Positions 53,934 to 62,655 of a stretch of DNA of 64,000 bases are shown piece after piece. Position 1 is the first letter of the stretch, and every line of letters starts with the position of its first letter. The stretch lies in contig JACMPP010000114.1 of NCBI GenBank assembly GCA_014377445.1, positions 122,521 to 186,520 on the forward strand. The letters run 5' to 3'. Under the pieces are notes generated by a model that searched no databases, was not told the DNA's origin, and saw only the letters and a program-made list of their open reading frames with translations. The DNA comes from Oligoflexus sp. (GTDB lineage: Bacteria > Bdellovibrionota_B > Oligoflexia > Oligoflexales > Oligoflexaceae). Position numbers and translations under genes: made by a program.

Positions 53934-54235
53934 TGAACTACCTTATAGCTGAGCTCTATTTTTAACCATCCAGCACTGGGCCCCCGACCTTCGGCCCGCA
54001 ATCGTCCAGCATCCCTCTCCACGCGCAAGACTTTACGAATATAGTCAATGCCAACTGTCGGACACTGAGCGCTAACCTCTGCGATACTAAAGGCTCTCGG
54101 AAGCCTCTGTATAACCGCAAGCACCATCACCCCTTTTGTGCCCCTGGCCGACCCAACAGACTCCACACGATTCTCAAACTCTCGGTAGGCAGTAAGAAGC
54201 ACTACTCCCAGAAAATACTCGGTCCAAGGAGTGAG
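53840..54235 (-). pseudogene. Fic-family protein, C-terminal fragment
   Basis: The minus-strand frame reads LTPWTEYFLGVVLLTAYREF, RVESVGSARGTKGVMVLAV and CPTVGIDYIRKVLRVERDAG, then GRGPSAGWLKIE. This is the usual C-terminal helix and winged-helix part of bacterial Fic proteins. The Fic core HPFxxGNGR is absent, and homology stops at about 54235, exactly where the antisense beta-lactamase-like fragment begins. No start codon fits. The frame then runs past the normal end into the MAPEG fragment. Confidence 0.65.
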
Positions 54236-54707
54236 TGTAGACGGTCCTCCCGGAAATCCAAATTCTTCTAGCCCCGATCAACCCTGGTCACACACTATTG
54301 GCCCTGAAGGAAGGACATCGCTCCCCCCAGACTCCCATGCTGATAATCCTCCTGCGTTGGGTCCCGCTGGAACGGTGCATTGTTCTATGAAAGACTGGGC
54401 AAAATTCCTGACGATCCACCTCAATGGTTTCAATGGAATTTCAAGCCCAATCCTGAGTGTTGATGGATTCAAAAAATTACACGAGCCGTATCCTGGACAA
54501 GAATACACCTATGGTGGTTGGCGTCGAGCAGAAAGGCCCTGGGCGGGGGGGCCAGTGCTCACTCACGACGGTAGTAATCGCGGGAATTACGCCACAGCTT
54601 GGATCGCACCTCGGAAAAACCTGCTTTTACTAAGTGTGGCCAACATAGGTGATGCAGACGAAGCGACTGATGATGTGATCCGCTCTCTCATACCAGAAAA
54701 AAAATAG
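54231..54707 (+). pseudogene. class-C beta-lactamase-like serine hydrolase, C-terminal fragment
   Basis: About 158 codons from a fortuitous GTG. Content such as SSPDQPWSHTIGPEG, DNPPALGPAGTVHCSMKDW and VLTHDGSNRGNYATAWIAP is typical of the C-terminal half of serine hydrolase / beta-lactamase-family proteins. The catalytic SxxK and YxN motifs, which lie in the N-terminal half, are missing. The homologous part starts near 54243, next to the Fic junction. Not functional as it stands. Confidence 0.75.
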
Positions 54708-54785
54708 GGTTCGTCTGAATTGGTTGATGCAGAATTCAGGATCATATCGAATGAAGGTGGGTTTGGGTCAAAGCCCCAGGAAGAA

Positions 54786-54860
54786 TGGCGACCCCAACAG
54801 GAATCGAACCTGTAGCTGTTCTTTAGGAAAGAACCGATTTATCCGTTAATCGATGGGGTC
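54786..54860 (-). tRNA. tRNA-Arg (anticodon CCU)
   Basis: 75 nt on the minus strand folding as a cloverleaf: acceptor GACCCCA/TGGGGTC, D stem GATT/AATC, anticodon stem GTTCT/AGAAC with loop TTCCTAA (anticodon CCT), T stem ACAGG/CCTGT with TTCGATT loop, and an encoded CCA. It reads AGG codons. The 3' end points towards the degraded patch at lower coordinates, so it is a plausible old integration site. Confidence 0.93.
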
Positions 54861-54925
54861 ACATCGAGGCTTAACCTACATCATCCAAAACCTGCGATCT
54901 AGAGTTAAGTCATGGCGCCAAAGAA

Positions 54926-54968
54926 AAAGCCCCAGCAAAAACAGAAGTTCTGTTCGTGCTGGGGCTTT
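54926..54968 (-). terminator. terminator after the pyruvate dehydrogenase operon
   Basis: A 12-bp stem AAAGCCCCAGCA / TGCTGGGGCTTT holds an inner small palindrome; on the minus strand it is followed by TTTTTC. It lies 33 bp past the pdhC stop. Confidence 0.85.
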
Positions 54969-55001
54969 CTTGATTATTGAGTCAATTCGAATACTTAAAA
55001 A

Positions 55002-56336
55002 TCAGCTCAGAATCGCCATAGGGTCTTCCAGGAAACTGACCAAAGTCTCAAGGAAGGTCGCACCGACCGCCCCATCAATCACGCGATGATCGCAAGACAT
55101 AGTCATGGTCATGCGTTCCTGCACTTCCAATTCTCCAGTCGAGCCGACCCAAGGCGTCTTAATAGTCGCACCCACCGCAAGAATAGCGGCCTGAGGTGGA
55201 TTGATGATCGCTGTGAAGTGCTCGATGCCCATCATGCCCAGATTCGAAATCGAGAAGGTGCCGCCCTGATATTCTTCAGGAGCAATCTTGCCCGCCTTCG
55301 TGCGGCCGATCAGGTCTTTGGTTTGCGCCGCGATTTCGCGGGCTCCCAACGCGTGAGCGTTGCGAACGACGGGAGTGATCAAGCCATCGGGAATCGCCAC
55401 AGCAACTGCCACATGTGCGGCTTTAAAGCGACGAATGTATTCGCCCTGCCAGCTAGCATTCACTTCCGGATGTTTTATCAGTGCACGCGAGACAGCAAGG
55501 ACCAGGAGGTCGTTGACACTGACGCGCTTGTCTTTATCCGCATTCTCATTGAGGCGGGTTCGCCAGGCACTGAGGTTTTTCATATTTACTGAGCGCACGA
55601 GGTAGAAGTGCGGCGCATCATTTTTAGCAGCCAACAATCGCTTCGCAATTGTCTTACGCATCATGTTCACCGGCACGTCTTCGAAGTCTCCAACGGCTGC
55701 AGGAGCTTTAGGAGCCGCCGGAGCTGCTGCTGAGGCGGAAAGGGCAGGGGAGGCCTTCGCCACGCCTGTACTCGTTCCGCCAGCCAGAGCTTGCTCGACG
55801 TCACGCACAATCACTCGTCCACCAGGGCCTGAGCCACTGACCTGACGAAGATCGATGTGTTTGTCTTCGGCCACTTTCTTCGCAAGCGGAGAAGCGCGAA
55901 GACGATCGGTTGACGAAGAAGCTTCAGCGCTAGGACTCGCTGGACTTTTCGGGGCAGTTACAGTGGCTGCTTTTGCCGGCTCTGTTTCGGCCTTTTTATC
56001 AGGAGCAGGAGCAGTAGCAGCGGGCGCGGCAGCCTCTGGAGTCGAAGCTTTCGCTTCAGCCTTCGCCGGAGCAGCTGGGGCAACATCAGCCTTCTCGCCT
56101 TTTTCCCCCACCATACAAATCGGAGTGTTGAGCGGACAGCTTTTGCCCGCAGGAACGAGAATTTTTAAAAGATAACCTTCGACGGGAGAGTTGTACTCCA
56201 TCGTCGCTTTATCGGTTTCGATCTCGACAAAGGCTTCGCCTTCCTCGATGAAGTCGCCTTCTTTTTTCAGCCAGGAAGCAATGCCACCCTCTTCCATGGT
56301 GTCACTCAATTTCGGCATTTCTATAACTTCAGCCAT
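55002..56336 (-). CDS. pdhC: pyruvate dehydrogenase E2, dihydrolipoamide acetyltransferase
   Basis: 444 residues: one lipoyl domain (lipoylated K43 in EIETDKATMEY), a long Ala/Pro-rich linker (about 80-145), the peripheral-subunit-binding domain (RASPLAKKVAEDK), another Ala/Pro linker and the catalytic domain ending with SCDHRVIDGAVGATFL, which carries the active His. Transfers acetyl groups to CoA. Third gene of a pdhA-pdhB-pdhC operon; RBS AAAGGAGCC precedes the ATG. The E3 gene is not in the window. Confidence 0.96.
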   Translation of the reverse strand: MAEVIEMPKLSDTMEEGGIASWLKKEGDFIEEGEAFVEIETDKATMEYNSPVEGYLLKILVPAGKSCPLNTPICMVGEKGEKADVAPAAPAKAEAKASTPEAAAPAATAPAPDKKAETEPAKAATVTAPKSPASPSAEASSSTDRLRASPLAKKVAEDKHIDLRQVSGSGPGGRVIVRDVEQALAGGTSTGVAKASPALSASAAAPAAPKAPAAVGDFEDVPVNMMRKTIAKRLLAAKNDAPHFYLVRSVNMKNLSAWRTRLNENADKDKRVSVNDLLVLAVSRALIKHPEVNASWQGEYIRRFKAAHVAVAVAIPDGLITPVVRNAHALGAREIAAQTKDLIGRTKAGKIAPEEYQGGTFSISNLGMMGIEHFTAIINPPQAAILAVGATIKTPWVGSTGELEVQERMTMTMSCDHRVIDGAVGATFLETLVSFLEDPMAILS

Positions 56337-56357
56337 AGAGGGCTCCTTTTTCTAAAC

Positions 56358-57341
56358 TTAGCCCTTGATGTAAAGGACTTCTTTCGCGGCAGCGATGATG
56401 CGATCAAGGTTTGGCAAAACGCGTTCTTCTTGCGCTTCATTGTAAGGCATCGGTACAAATTCGTTGGTGACGCGCGATACCGGAGCATCGAGTTCATCGA
56501 AGCATTCTTTGTGAATGCGGTCCGAAATTTGTGAACCGACCGAACCAAAGCTCCAAGACTCTTCGATGATCACTACTCTATGCGTCTTGCGCACAGATGC
56601 AAAGATCAGTTCTTCGTCGAGGGGCTGAAGAGTCCGTGGATCGAGCACTTCCACTGAAATGCCTTCTTTGGCCAGGGCTTCTGCGGCTTCCGTAGCTTTA
56701 TGCAAAGCCTTGTTCCAGGCAATAAAGGTAACGTCTGTCCCTTCGCGCTTGATATCGCCCTTCCCGAGAGGAATCAGGTATTCCTCCTCAGGAACTTCGC
56801 CTTTCATCCCGTACATCATCTCGCTTTCGAGGAAGAGTACCGGGTTGTTATCGCGAATGGCCGATTTCAGAAGGCCTTTGCCATCGTAGGGAGTCGAACA
56901 GGTCACGACCTTGAGGCCGGGAATGTTCGTGATCATCGATTCGTAGGCTTGGCTATGCTGAGCACCAAGCATGTGGGCCGCACCGTTTGGCCCGCGGAAC
57001 ACGATCGGCATATTGAACTGACCACCCGACATGTAAAGCATTTTCGCGGCATGGTTAACGATCTGGTCAAAGGCTTGGATCCCGAAGTTCCAGGTCATAA
57101 ATTCGATGATAGGACGAAGACCGACCATGGCTGCACCAATTCCGAGACCGGCAAAGCCAGCTTCCGATATTGGGGCATCCCAGACGCGTTTCGCTCCGAA
57201 CTGATCCAAGAGACCCTTGGAAACCTTGTAGGCTCCGTTGTACAGGCCTACTTCTTCGCCCATCAGAAATACGTTTGCATCGCGCGTCATCTCTTCAGAA
57301 ATCGCCTGACCGAGAGCTTCACGAAAGGTAATTATCGCCAT
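56358..57341 (-). CDS. pdhB: pyruvate dehydrogenase E1 component, beta subunit
   Basis: 327 residues. Pairs with the alpha subunit to bind ThDP and decarboxylate pyruvate. N-terminal TFREALGQAISEEM, GEEVGLYNGAYKVSKGL, and PISEAGFAGLGIGAAMVGLRP are typical of E1-beta. C-terminal transketolase domain contains VEVLDPRTLQPLD and RVVIIEESW. Starts 18 bp after pdhA and ends 21 bp before pdhC. Confidence 0.97.
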   Translation of the reverse strand: MAIITFREALGQAISEEMTRDANVFLMGEEVGLYNGAYKVSKGLLDQFGAKRVWDAPISEAGFAGLGIGAAMVGLRPIIEFMTWNFGIQAFDQIVNHAAKMLYMSGGQFNMPIVFRGPNGAAHMLGAQHSQAYESMITNIPGLKVVTCSTPYDGKGLLKSAIRDNNPVLFLESEMMYGMKGEVPEEEYLIPLGKGDIKREGTDVTFIAWNKALHKATEAAEALAKEGISVEVLDPRTLQPLDEELIFASVRKTHRVVIIEESWSFGSVGSQISDRIHKECFDELDAPVSRVTNEFVPMPYNEAQEERVLPNLDRIIAAAKEVLYIKG

Positions 57342-57359
57342 AAATCTTTCTCCTCTCCA

Positions 57360-58343
57360 TTAGGGAACGAGCACGTGATCCCAGAGTTCTTCCAATGCCG
57401 GTTGTGGTGATGCATCGGCAAAGGCTTCGGCTTCTTTCGCCTTCTCTTTGGCCTCGTTATCCCAAGCTTTCAGCTCTTCCTCAGTCGCCCATTTCTTGTC
57501 GACGAGTTGTCGGCCCAGGCCAAGGATGGGGTCGCGATTCTTTTGATAATCTTCGACTTCCTCTTTGGCTCGGTAAGTACCTGGATCCGAAACCGAGTGA
57601 CCACGATAGCGATAGGTTAAGGCTTCGAGCAGATGAGGCTTCTTGTCTTTCCGCATCTTTTCCACGAGTTCAGTGACGTGCTCGTGAACGGTCAAGACGT
57701 TCATGCCGTCGACATCGGAGTGACCCATGTCGAAGGCGAGAGCGCGTTTCCAAAGGTGGTCGACCGAAGTCGTCCGCGTAATATCTGTGCCCATACCGTA
57801 GCGATTGTTTTCAACGATAAAGAGAACCGGCAAATCCCAGGTAGCCGCCATGTTCATGACTTCAAAGACCTGGCCCTGGTTGGTCGCGGCATCGCCCATG
57901 TAGCAGACAATGACGTTATCTTGGTTGCGATACCGGATAGCAAAACCAACACCGACTGCAAGGGGGGCTTGACCACCGACGATTCCGTGTCCGCCAAGGA
58001 AGTTATGCTCGTTGCTAAACATGTGCATCGAACCGCCTTTACCGCGGCAGCAACCATCGACCTTACCGAAAAGTTCGGCCATGACAGCGCCCGGCGCAAT
58101 GCCCTTGCCGATCGCCTGCGTGTGCGAACGGTAGCCGCTGATCATATAGTCAGAATCCCGGAGAGCGGATTGAACACCAACGGCCAAACCTTCTTGACCA
58201 ATATGAAGGTGACAAAATCCGGAGAACTTTTGCTTGGTATAAGCGAGTCCGACTCTTTCTTCAAAGCGCCGGAAGAGACACATCTGTTTATACATGCCGA
58301 TAAGAACATCCCGGTCGACCGCGGACTTTTTCTTCGTCGTCAT
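57360..58343 (-). CDS. pdhA: pyruvate dehydrogenase E1 component, alpha subunit
   Basis: 327 residues. ThDP-binding motif GDAATNQGQVFEVMNMAA, followed by ENNRYGMGT. Phosphorylation-loop-like region YRYRGHSVSDPGTYR. Binds ThDP and catalyses pyruvate decarboxylation with PdhB. First gene of the operon with its promoter in 58344-58479. The two-subunit E1 type is typical of alphaproteobacteria, Gram-positives and mitochondria, not of E. coli. Confidence 0.97.
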   Translation of the reverse strand: MTTKKKSAVDRDVLIGMYKQMCLFRRFEERVGLAYTKQKFSGFCHLHIGQEGLAVGVQSALRDSDYMISGYRSHTQAIGKGIAPGAVMAELFGKVDGCCRGKGGSMHMFSNEHNFLGGHGIVGGQAPLAVGVGFAIRYRNQDNVIVCYMGDAATNQGQVFEVMNMAATWDLPVLFIVENNRYGMGTDITRTTSVDHLWKRALAFDMGHSDVDGMNVLTVHEHVTELVEKMRKDKKPHLLEALTYRYRGHSVSDPGTYRAKEEVEDYQKNRDPILGLGRQLVDKKWATEEELKAWDNEAKEKAKEAEAFADASPQPALEELWDHVLVP

Positions 58344-58479
58344 TTTGAACCCTCTATAGTCTTAGGATCTTGTAAGTTTACAATAAAAGAATCCAATATG
58401 TGCGCAATTTGCCCCACCAATACCGTTTTTATGCGGCTAATAGGTCTTTACACCAATCCCGTTGATGAAAAAATACAAA

Positions 58480-59712
58480 TCAAGAGAACTTGCGGATGGC
58501 AATAGTGGCGTTGGTTCCACCAAAACCAAACGAGTTAGACAACGCAACGTCAATCTTAGCTTGTCGTGCCGTGTTTGGCACGTAATCCAAAGGACAAGCA
58601 GGATCGGGAGTCGTGTAGTTGGCAGTCGGAGGCATAACGCCATCATAGATGGAGAGTGCTGTGAACACCGCTTCAATGCCGCCCGCCGCTCCAAGACAGT
58701 GACCCGTTACGCCTTTGGTTGACGAGACACCCAATTTTTTTGCGTGATTTCCGAAGAGGTCGAGAATGGCTTCACTCTCGTACTGATCGTTCATCTTGGT
58801 CGATGTTCCGTGAGCATTTATGTACTGAACGTCCGAGGGGTTAAGGCCCGCACATTTTAGAGTCATGGTCATACAACGGAAGGCACCTTCGTGGCGTTCG
58901 GGTGGCGCCGTAATATGGCTCGCATCACCGGAGACACCGTAACCAACAACTTCACCGTAGATGCGCGCCCCGCGACGTTTCGCATGTTCAAGCTCTTCCA
59001 GAACGAGAAGACCTGATCCTTCGCCCATCACGAAGCCATCACGATCGTTGTCGAATGGACGAGAAGCCGTTGCGGGATGATCGTTTCGACTACTCAGTGC
59101 TTTAAGTGCTGTGAACGAGGAAATGCCCAAGGCGCAGATCGTGGATTCAGCTCCACCGGCAAGAATAGCGTCAGCCACTCCGCTTCGAATATAATTAAAG
59201 GCTTCCCCTACCGCGTGCGTCCCACTGGAGCAAGCGGTGGTGGGACAAAGGTTAGGTCCCTTGAGATTATGCGCGATTGATACATAACCGGCGGCCATAT
59301 TGGGAATTGCGTAGGGAATAAAGAAAGGAGATATGCGTTTTTCCCCTCGGTCTTTCAAGGTAATGGCGTTGGCCTCAATATCAGGAAGGCCGCCCATTCC
59401 CACTCCAATGATACAGCCGTAGCGTTCCGCGTTCTTCGAAGTGTCGAGACCGCTGTCTTTCATCGCATCATCGGCCGCTGCGGCTGCAAGAAGGACAAAG
59501 CGACTCATGCGCCTTTCGTCTTTTGCATCGGCAACACCACGCGAAACGAAGTTTTTCACTTCGCCTGCGATTTGTACTTTCATCCCAGTAGGGTCAAAAT
59601 GGGTGATACGAGTGATGCCCGAACGAGCTTCAAGAGTAGCGTTCCATGCATCGCGCAAATTGTTGCCAGTTGGTGCTACCATTCCCAAGCCAGTAATTAC
59701 TACACGTCTCAT
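58480..59712 (-). CDS. fabF: beta-ketoacyl-ACP synthase II
   Basis: 410 residues. Elongates acyl-ACP with malonyl-ACP in fatty acid synthesis. Active Cys in PTTACSSGTHAVGEA; the two His are in NAHGTSTKMND and GVTGHCLGAAGG; ending SFGFGGTNATI. N-terminal RRVVITGLGMVAPTGN fixes the start. A stand-alone gene upstream of pdhA, without acpP or fabG near it. Confidence 0.96.
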   Translation of the reverse strand: MRRVVITGLGMVAPTGNNLRDAWNATLEARSGITRITHFDPTGMKVQIAGEVKNFVSRGVADAKDERRMSRFVLLAAAAADDAMKDSGLDTSKNAERYGCIIGVGMGGLPDIEANAITLKDRGEKRISPFFIPYAIPNMAAGYVSIAHNLKGPNLCPTTACSSGTHAVGEAFNYIRSGVADAILAGGAESTICALGISSFTALKALSSRNDHPATASRPFDNDRDGFVMGEGSGLLVLEELEHAKRRGARIYGEVVGYGVSGDASHITAPPERHEGAFRCMTMTLKCAGLNPSDVQYINAHGTSTKMNDQYESEAILDLFGNHAKKLGVSSTKGVTGHCLGAAGGIEAVFTALSIYDGVMPPTANYTTPDPACPLDYVPNTARQAKIDVALSNSFGFGGTNATIAIRKFS

Positions 59713-59876
59713 GCCGTCACCCTCGTTAGTGATCCAAAATTGATCTTGGTCTCGATCTTAAGCCTTAACTTACCCTCGTATTATAAACGAGAGCGAAAGT
59801 CAGAACTCATTCCTAGCATTCCTTCGTCCCATCGGCCAGCGATCAGTTGTTCTCTTATAATTTCTCCTAACCTAGT

Positions 59877-61052
59877 CTATTTAGCATGTTTACGCTTTAG
59901 GCGGTTCAAAATGGGAATGTGTCTCAGGTCAAAAACAGACTCTGATGGCGGCAGACGATTGCGCTGGTAGACGAGAAAGATTGCAAAACCGAGCATGATG
60001 AACTGGGGCGCCCAGGCTCCCAACGGCGCGGAAATCAGATCCTTCTCTGCCCAATACTTGAAGGTCATGATGAGAATGTAGCCGAGAACGATCACCAGAC
60101 TTGAGAGCAGATAAGCGTGGCTCTTGCCCTTCCTCTCATCCTGAATACCGAAGACCATTGCCAGGAGTGCAAACGCGAAACACGCAAAAGGCATTCCAAA
60201 TCTTTGGTGAAAGAGAAAGCGGGCTTTCAAATAAGTATCGTGGTCCCTGGGTTCCGTGCTCGCCTGCATTTTCTGAATGTAGTTCCAGAGGTCCAAGGGT
60301 CCAAAGTTTCGATAGTCATCCTCCTCACTATCAGGACCAAAGACCTGGTCGCGAAAGATACGGAGGAGATCAAGATCGAGCTTCTTAAATTTCATGATAG
60401 AGACTTCGCTGGAACTCGGTTGAGCCGTGTATATAATCCCGTAAGTGAAAGTCATTCTAAGATCTCCCGCTTCCACCGAACCATCGATCGAGGCTGCTGG
60501 TGCAAGCAGGGTAAAATGCTCCTTCTGACTATCGCGCCCCGGAGCGAGCATCACATTCTCGAGATGGCTCCGATCCGATGAGATCTTCTCGGCATAGAGG
60601 ACGTAACCCAGAAAATCGTCCTGAAATACGCCTTCTTTCATTCGATATTTGATCATGTTGTCGAGTTCGGTCTGAGCTTTGCGATGATAAAACTTGAGCG
60701 TCTCGCGTCGTCCCCATGATTCAAAGTAAACCGACGACATCACCGCAATCGCATAGGCCGCAGTGGCGACAAACAAGACAGGTATCATAGCTCTTTTTAG
60801 TGAGTAGCCTGCGGCCATCATTGCTGAGTATTCGCCATCTGCAGACAAGCGGCTAAAACCCAGGAGCACAGCGAAGAGTAGCGCTATAGGTACAATGATA
60901 GAAACGAATGGCATGAGTATGAAAAGAAAAGGTAAAAACAAATTCTCGACCGAAAGTCCAAAGGTTACGAGAATTTCTGACAAGCGGACTAATTGTGAAA
61001 TAACAATAACAGCGCTAAGTATGCAAAATACTGTGACGAACTGTGGAATCAT
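59877..61052 (-). CDS. lptF: LPS export permease LptF/LptG family
   Basis: 391 residues from ATG 61052, with six membrane segments: four near the N-terminus (IPQFVTVFCILSAVIVISQL, VSIIVPIALLFAVLLGF) and C-terminal ones, around a periplasmic domain with LLAPAASIDGS-type strands. Works with LptB and LptC to extract LPS from the inner membrane. The YjgP/YjgQ N-terminal motif seems to begin 10 codons upstream of this ATG, at an ATA codon with AAGGGGA before it (61080-61082), so the annotated start may be short. No second permease is adjacent. Confidence 0.9.
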   Translation of the reverse strand: MIPQFVTVFCILSAVIVISQLVRLSEILVTFGLSVENLFLPFLFILMPFVSIIVPIALLFAVLLGFSRLSADGEYSAMMAAGYSLKRAMIPVLFVATAAYAIAVMSSVYFESWGRRETLKFYHRKAQTELDNMIKYRMKEGVFQDDFLGYVLYAEKISSDRSHLENVMLAPGRDSQKEHFTLLAPAASIDGSVEAGDLRMTFTYGIIYTAQPSSSEVSIMKFKKLDLDLLRIFRDQVFGPDSEEDDYRNFGPLDLWNYIQKMQASTEPRDHDTYLKARFLFHQRFGMPFACFAFALLAMVFGIQDERKGKSHAYLLSSLVIVLGYILIMTFKYWAEKDLISAPLGAWAPQFIMLGFAIFLVYQRNRLPPSESVFDLRHIPILNRLKRKHAK

Positions 61053-61145
61053 TTCGAGAATGAAATAGAAAAAAAGAGTTATGACACTTCCCCTTCTTGT
61101 CGAGACAGTTCATAATCCAACATACAGTTAAAAAATTTCCTGTCA

Positions 61146-61183
61146 TTGTACGAACTCGATTCAACGTTTGTTTGATCGTACAA
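61146..61183. promoter_or_regulatory. inverted repeat in the lptF / PBP divergent region
   Basis: TTGTACGA (61146-61153) and its exact complement TCGTACAA (61176-61183) are centred 30 bp apart, about three helical turns. Placed between divergent genes, they may bind a dimeric regulator. Confidence 0.4.
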
Positions 61184-61283
61184 GTCCGTGTAAAAAAGAA
61201 GCTACTTCCTGTATACTTAGCTTACAATCAACCGCGGAAGTCTAACCAACATCGCGCCTAGTTTATAAAGGCAGAGGGTCAGA

Positions 61284-62540
61284 GTGTCAAACTCCCGAGT
61301 ATCTTGCCATAACTGGCTTTTCGCTACCGTTGTATCACTTTCAAGCTGCCTCGTAGCGTGTCAGCAATCCGTCGCTCAAAAAGGCCCAGCTCCTGAAGTA
61401 CCCAGGAAAGCTGCCGCCCAAAGTCTTCCCATAATTCCTAAAGAGCTACCGGAATGGGATGATAACGAAACCAACCCCATGATCAATGGCCGACCTGTGA
61501 CCATTATCCCGCAAATACAAAACCAAGTCGCCCGCTTTATTCGAAATAACGGCAATCCTATCGCTGCGATCGTTGTGACCGAAGTCAAAACTGGCAAAAT
61601 ACTCGCTATGGTGCAAGGCCGATCCCCGGATTCGTGGGGCGCTGAAACCCACACAGCCCTTCACGTAGGCTTTCCAACGGCTTCCCTCTTTAAGACGGTA
61701 ACTACGGCTGCCGGTTTTGAAATGGGCGCTATCGACCCAGAGATGACCTTGAGCATGTTTGGCGGCTGTGCACGTGTCAACCCACGCGGCATCTGGCCTC
61801 CGGTTGAGAGTCGTCGTCCCAGTGATGGCTTGACTCTTCGTCGTGCTTACGGCCACTCGTGCAATGGCTTCTTCGCCAAGCTTGCTGTGAATACAATCGG
61901 TTTGGGTCCCATCGTAAACATGGCTCACAAACTCGGTTGGAATAACCCAGGCCTTGCGTCTGACTTCTTCCTCACGCCCAGCCCCCTCCGTGAACCTAAT
62001 GCTTCCTCAGCGAGCATTCACACCATCGGTAAATTTGCTGCGGGTTTCGGATCCGTTGGTATCTCGGCCGTGCACGCCTCTTGGCAGTACATGACTATCG
62101 CCAATGACGGCCTCTCCATTCCAGTCCACATCTTTAAGGACACGGTCAATCCAGATCCGACTAAAGATGGCATCAAAGCCATTGAGAAGGACACAGCCGT
62201 GAACCTTCGCAGCATTATGGAAACGACGGTTCTAGCCGGTACAGCCACCAACGCCTTCAAAAGGGGTCGTATGAAGCTCCTACGCAACGAAGTAGGGGGC
62301 AAGACAGGCACGCTCACAGGAAGTAACCCACAGGGGTTAACAACTTGGTTTGCCGGTATGTATCCGATCGAGAGTCCTGAGGTTTCAGTTGCAGCGGTCG
62401 TCTTACTCGAAAATCTATGGAAATTCAAAGCCAGCAATCTGGCTGCAGAAGGTTTCATGGCCTACTACGATTACAAACTCCAGTCTTCTAGCGCATTAAA
62501 TGCAGCTCGCAAGAATGGTTCGAGAGTCACAACTCACTAA
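61284..62540 (+). CDS. minimal penicillin-binding transpeptidase, lipoprotein-like
   Basis: 418 residues. A lipobox-like LVACQ follows the signal peptide. The whole mature chain is a transpeptidase domain: SLFK (SxxK), GHSCN (SxN) and GGKTGTLTG (KTG) are all present. It lacks the N-terminal pedestal domains of FtsI/MrdA and of class A PBPs. It probably crosslinks peptidoglycan or senses beta-lactams. Divergent from lptF; alone in its transcript. Confidence 0.85.
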   Translation: MSNSRVSCHNWLFATVVSLSSCLVACQQSVAQKGPAPEVPRKAAAQSLPIIPKELPEWDDNETNPMINGRPVTIIPQIQNQVARFIRNNGNPIAAIVVTEVKTGKILAMVQGRSPDSWGAETHTALHVGFPTASLFKTVTTAAGFEMGAIDPEMTLSMFGGCARVNPRGIWPPVESRRPSDGLTLRRAYGHSCNGFFAKLAVNTIGLGPIVNMAHKLGWNNPGLASDFFLTPSPLREPNASSASIHTIGKFAAGFGSVGISAVHASWQYMTIANDGLSIPVHIFKDTVNPDPTKDGIKAIEKDTAVNLRSIMETTVLAGTATNAFKRGRMKLLRNEVGGKTGTLTGSNPQGLTTWFAGMYPIESPEVSVAAVVLLENLWKFKASNLAAEGFMAYYDYKLQSSSALNAARKNGSRVTTH

Positions 62541-62655
62541 TTCCACGGATTTCTCCCAATTTTTCGATAACAAACATCGAAAAACACGTCTTGCGGACGC
62601 TATGACCATCTGTTAGCAAATTCATAATGCTAGCAGAAGTCTTTGGGAGGCTTTC

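Noticed and set aside
52659..54785. active prophage or integrative element
   Set aside because: No integrase, transposase or phage gene is present, only fragments and hicAB.
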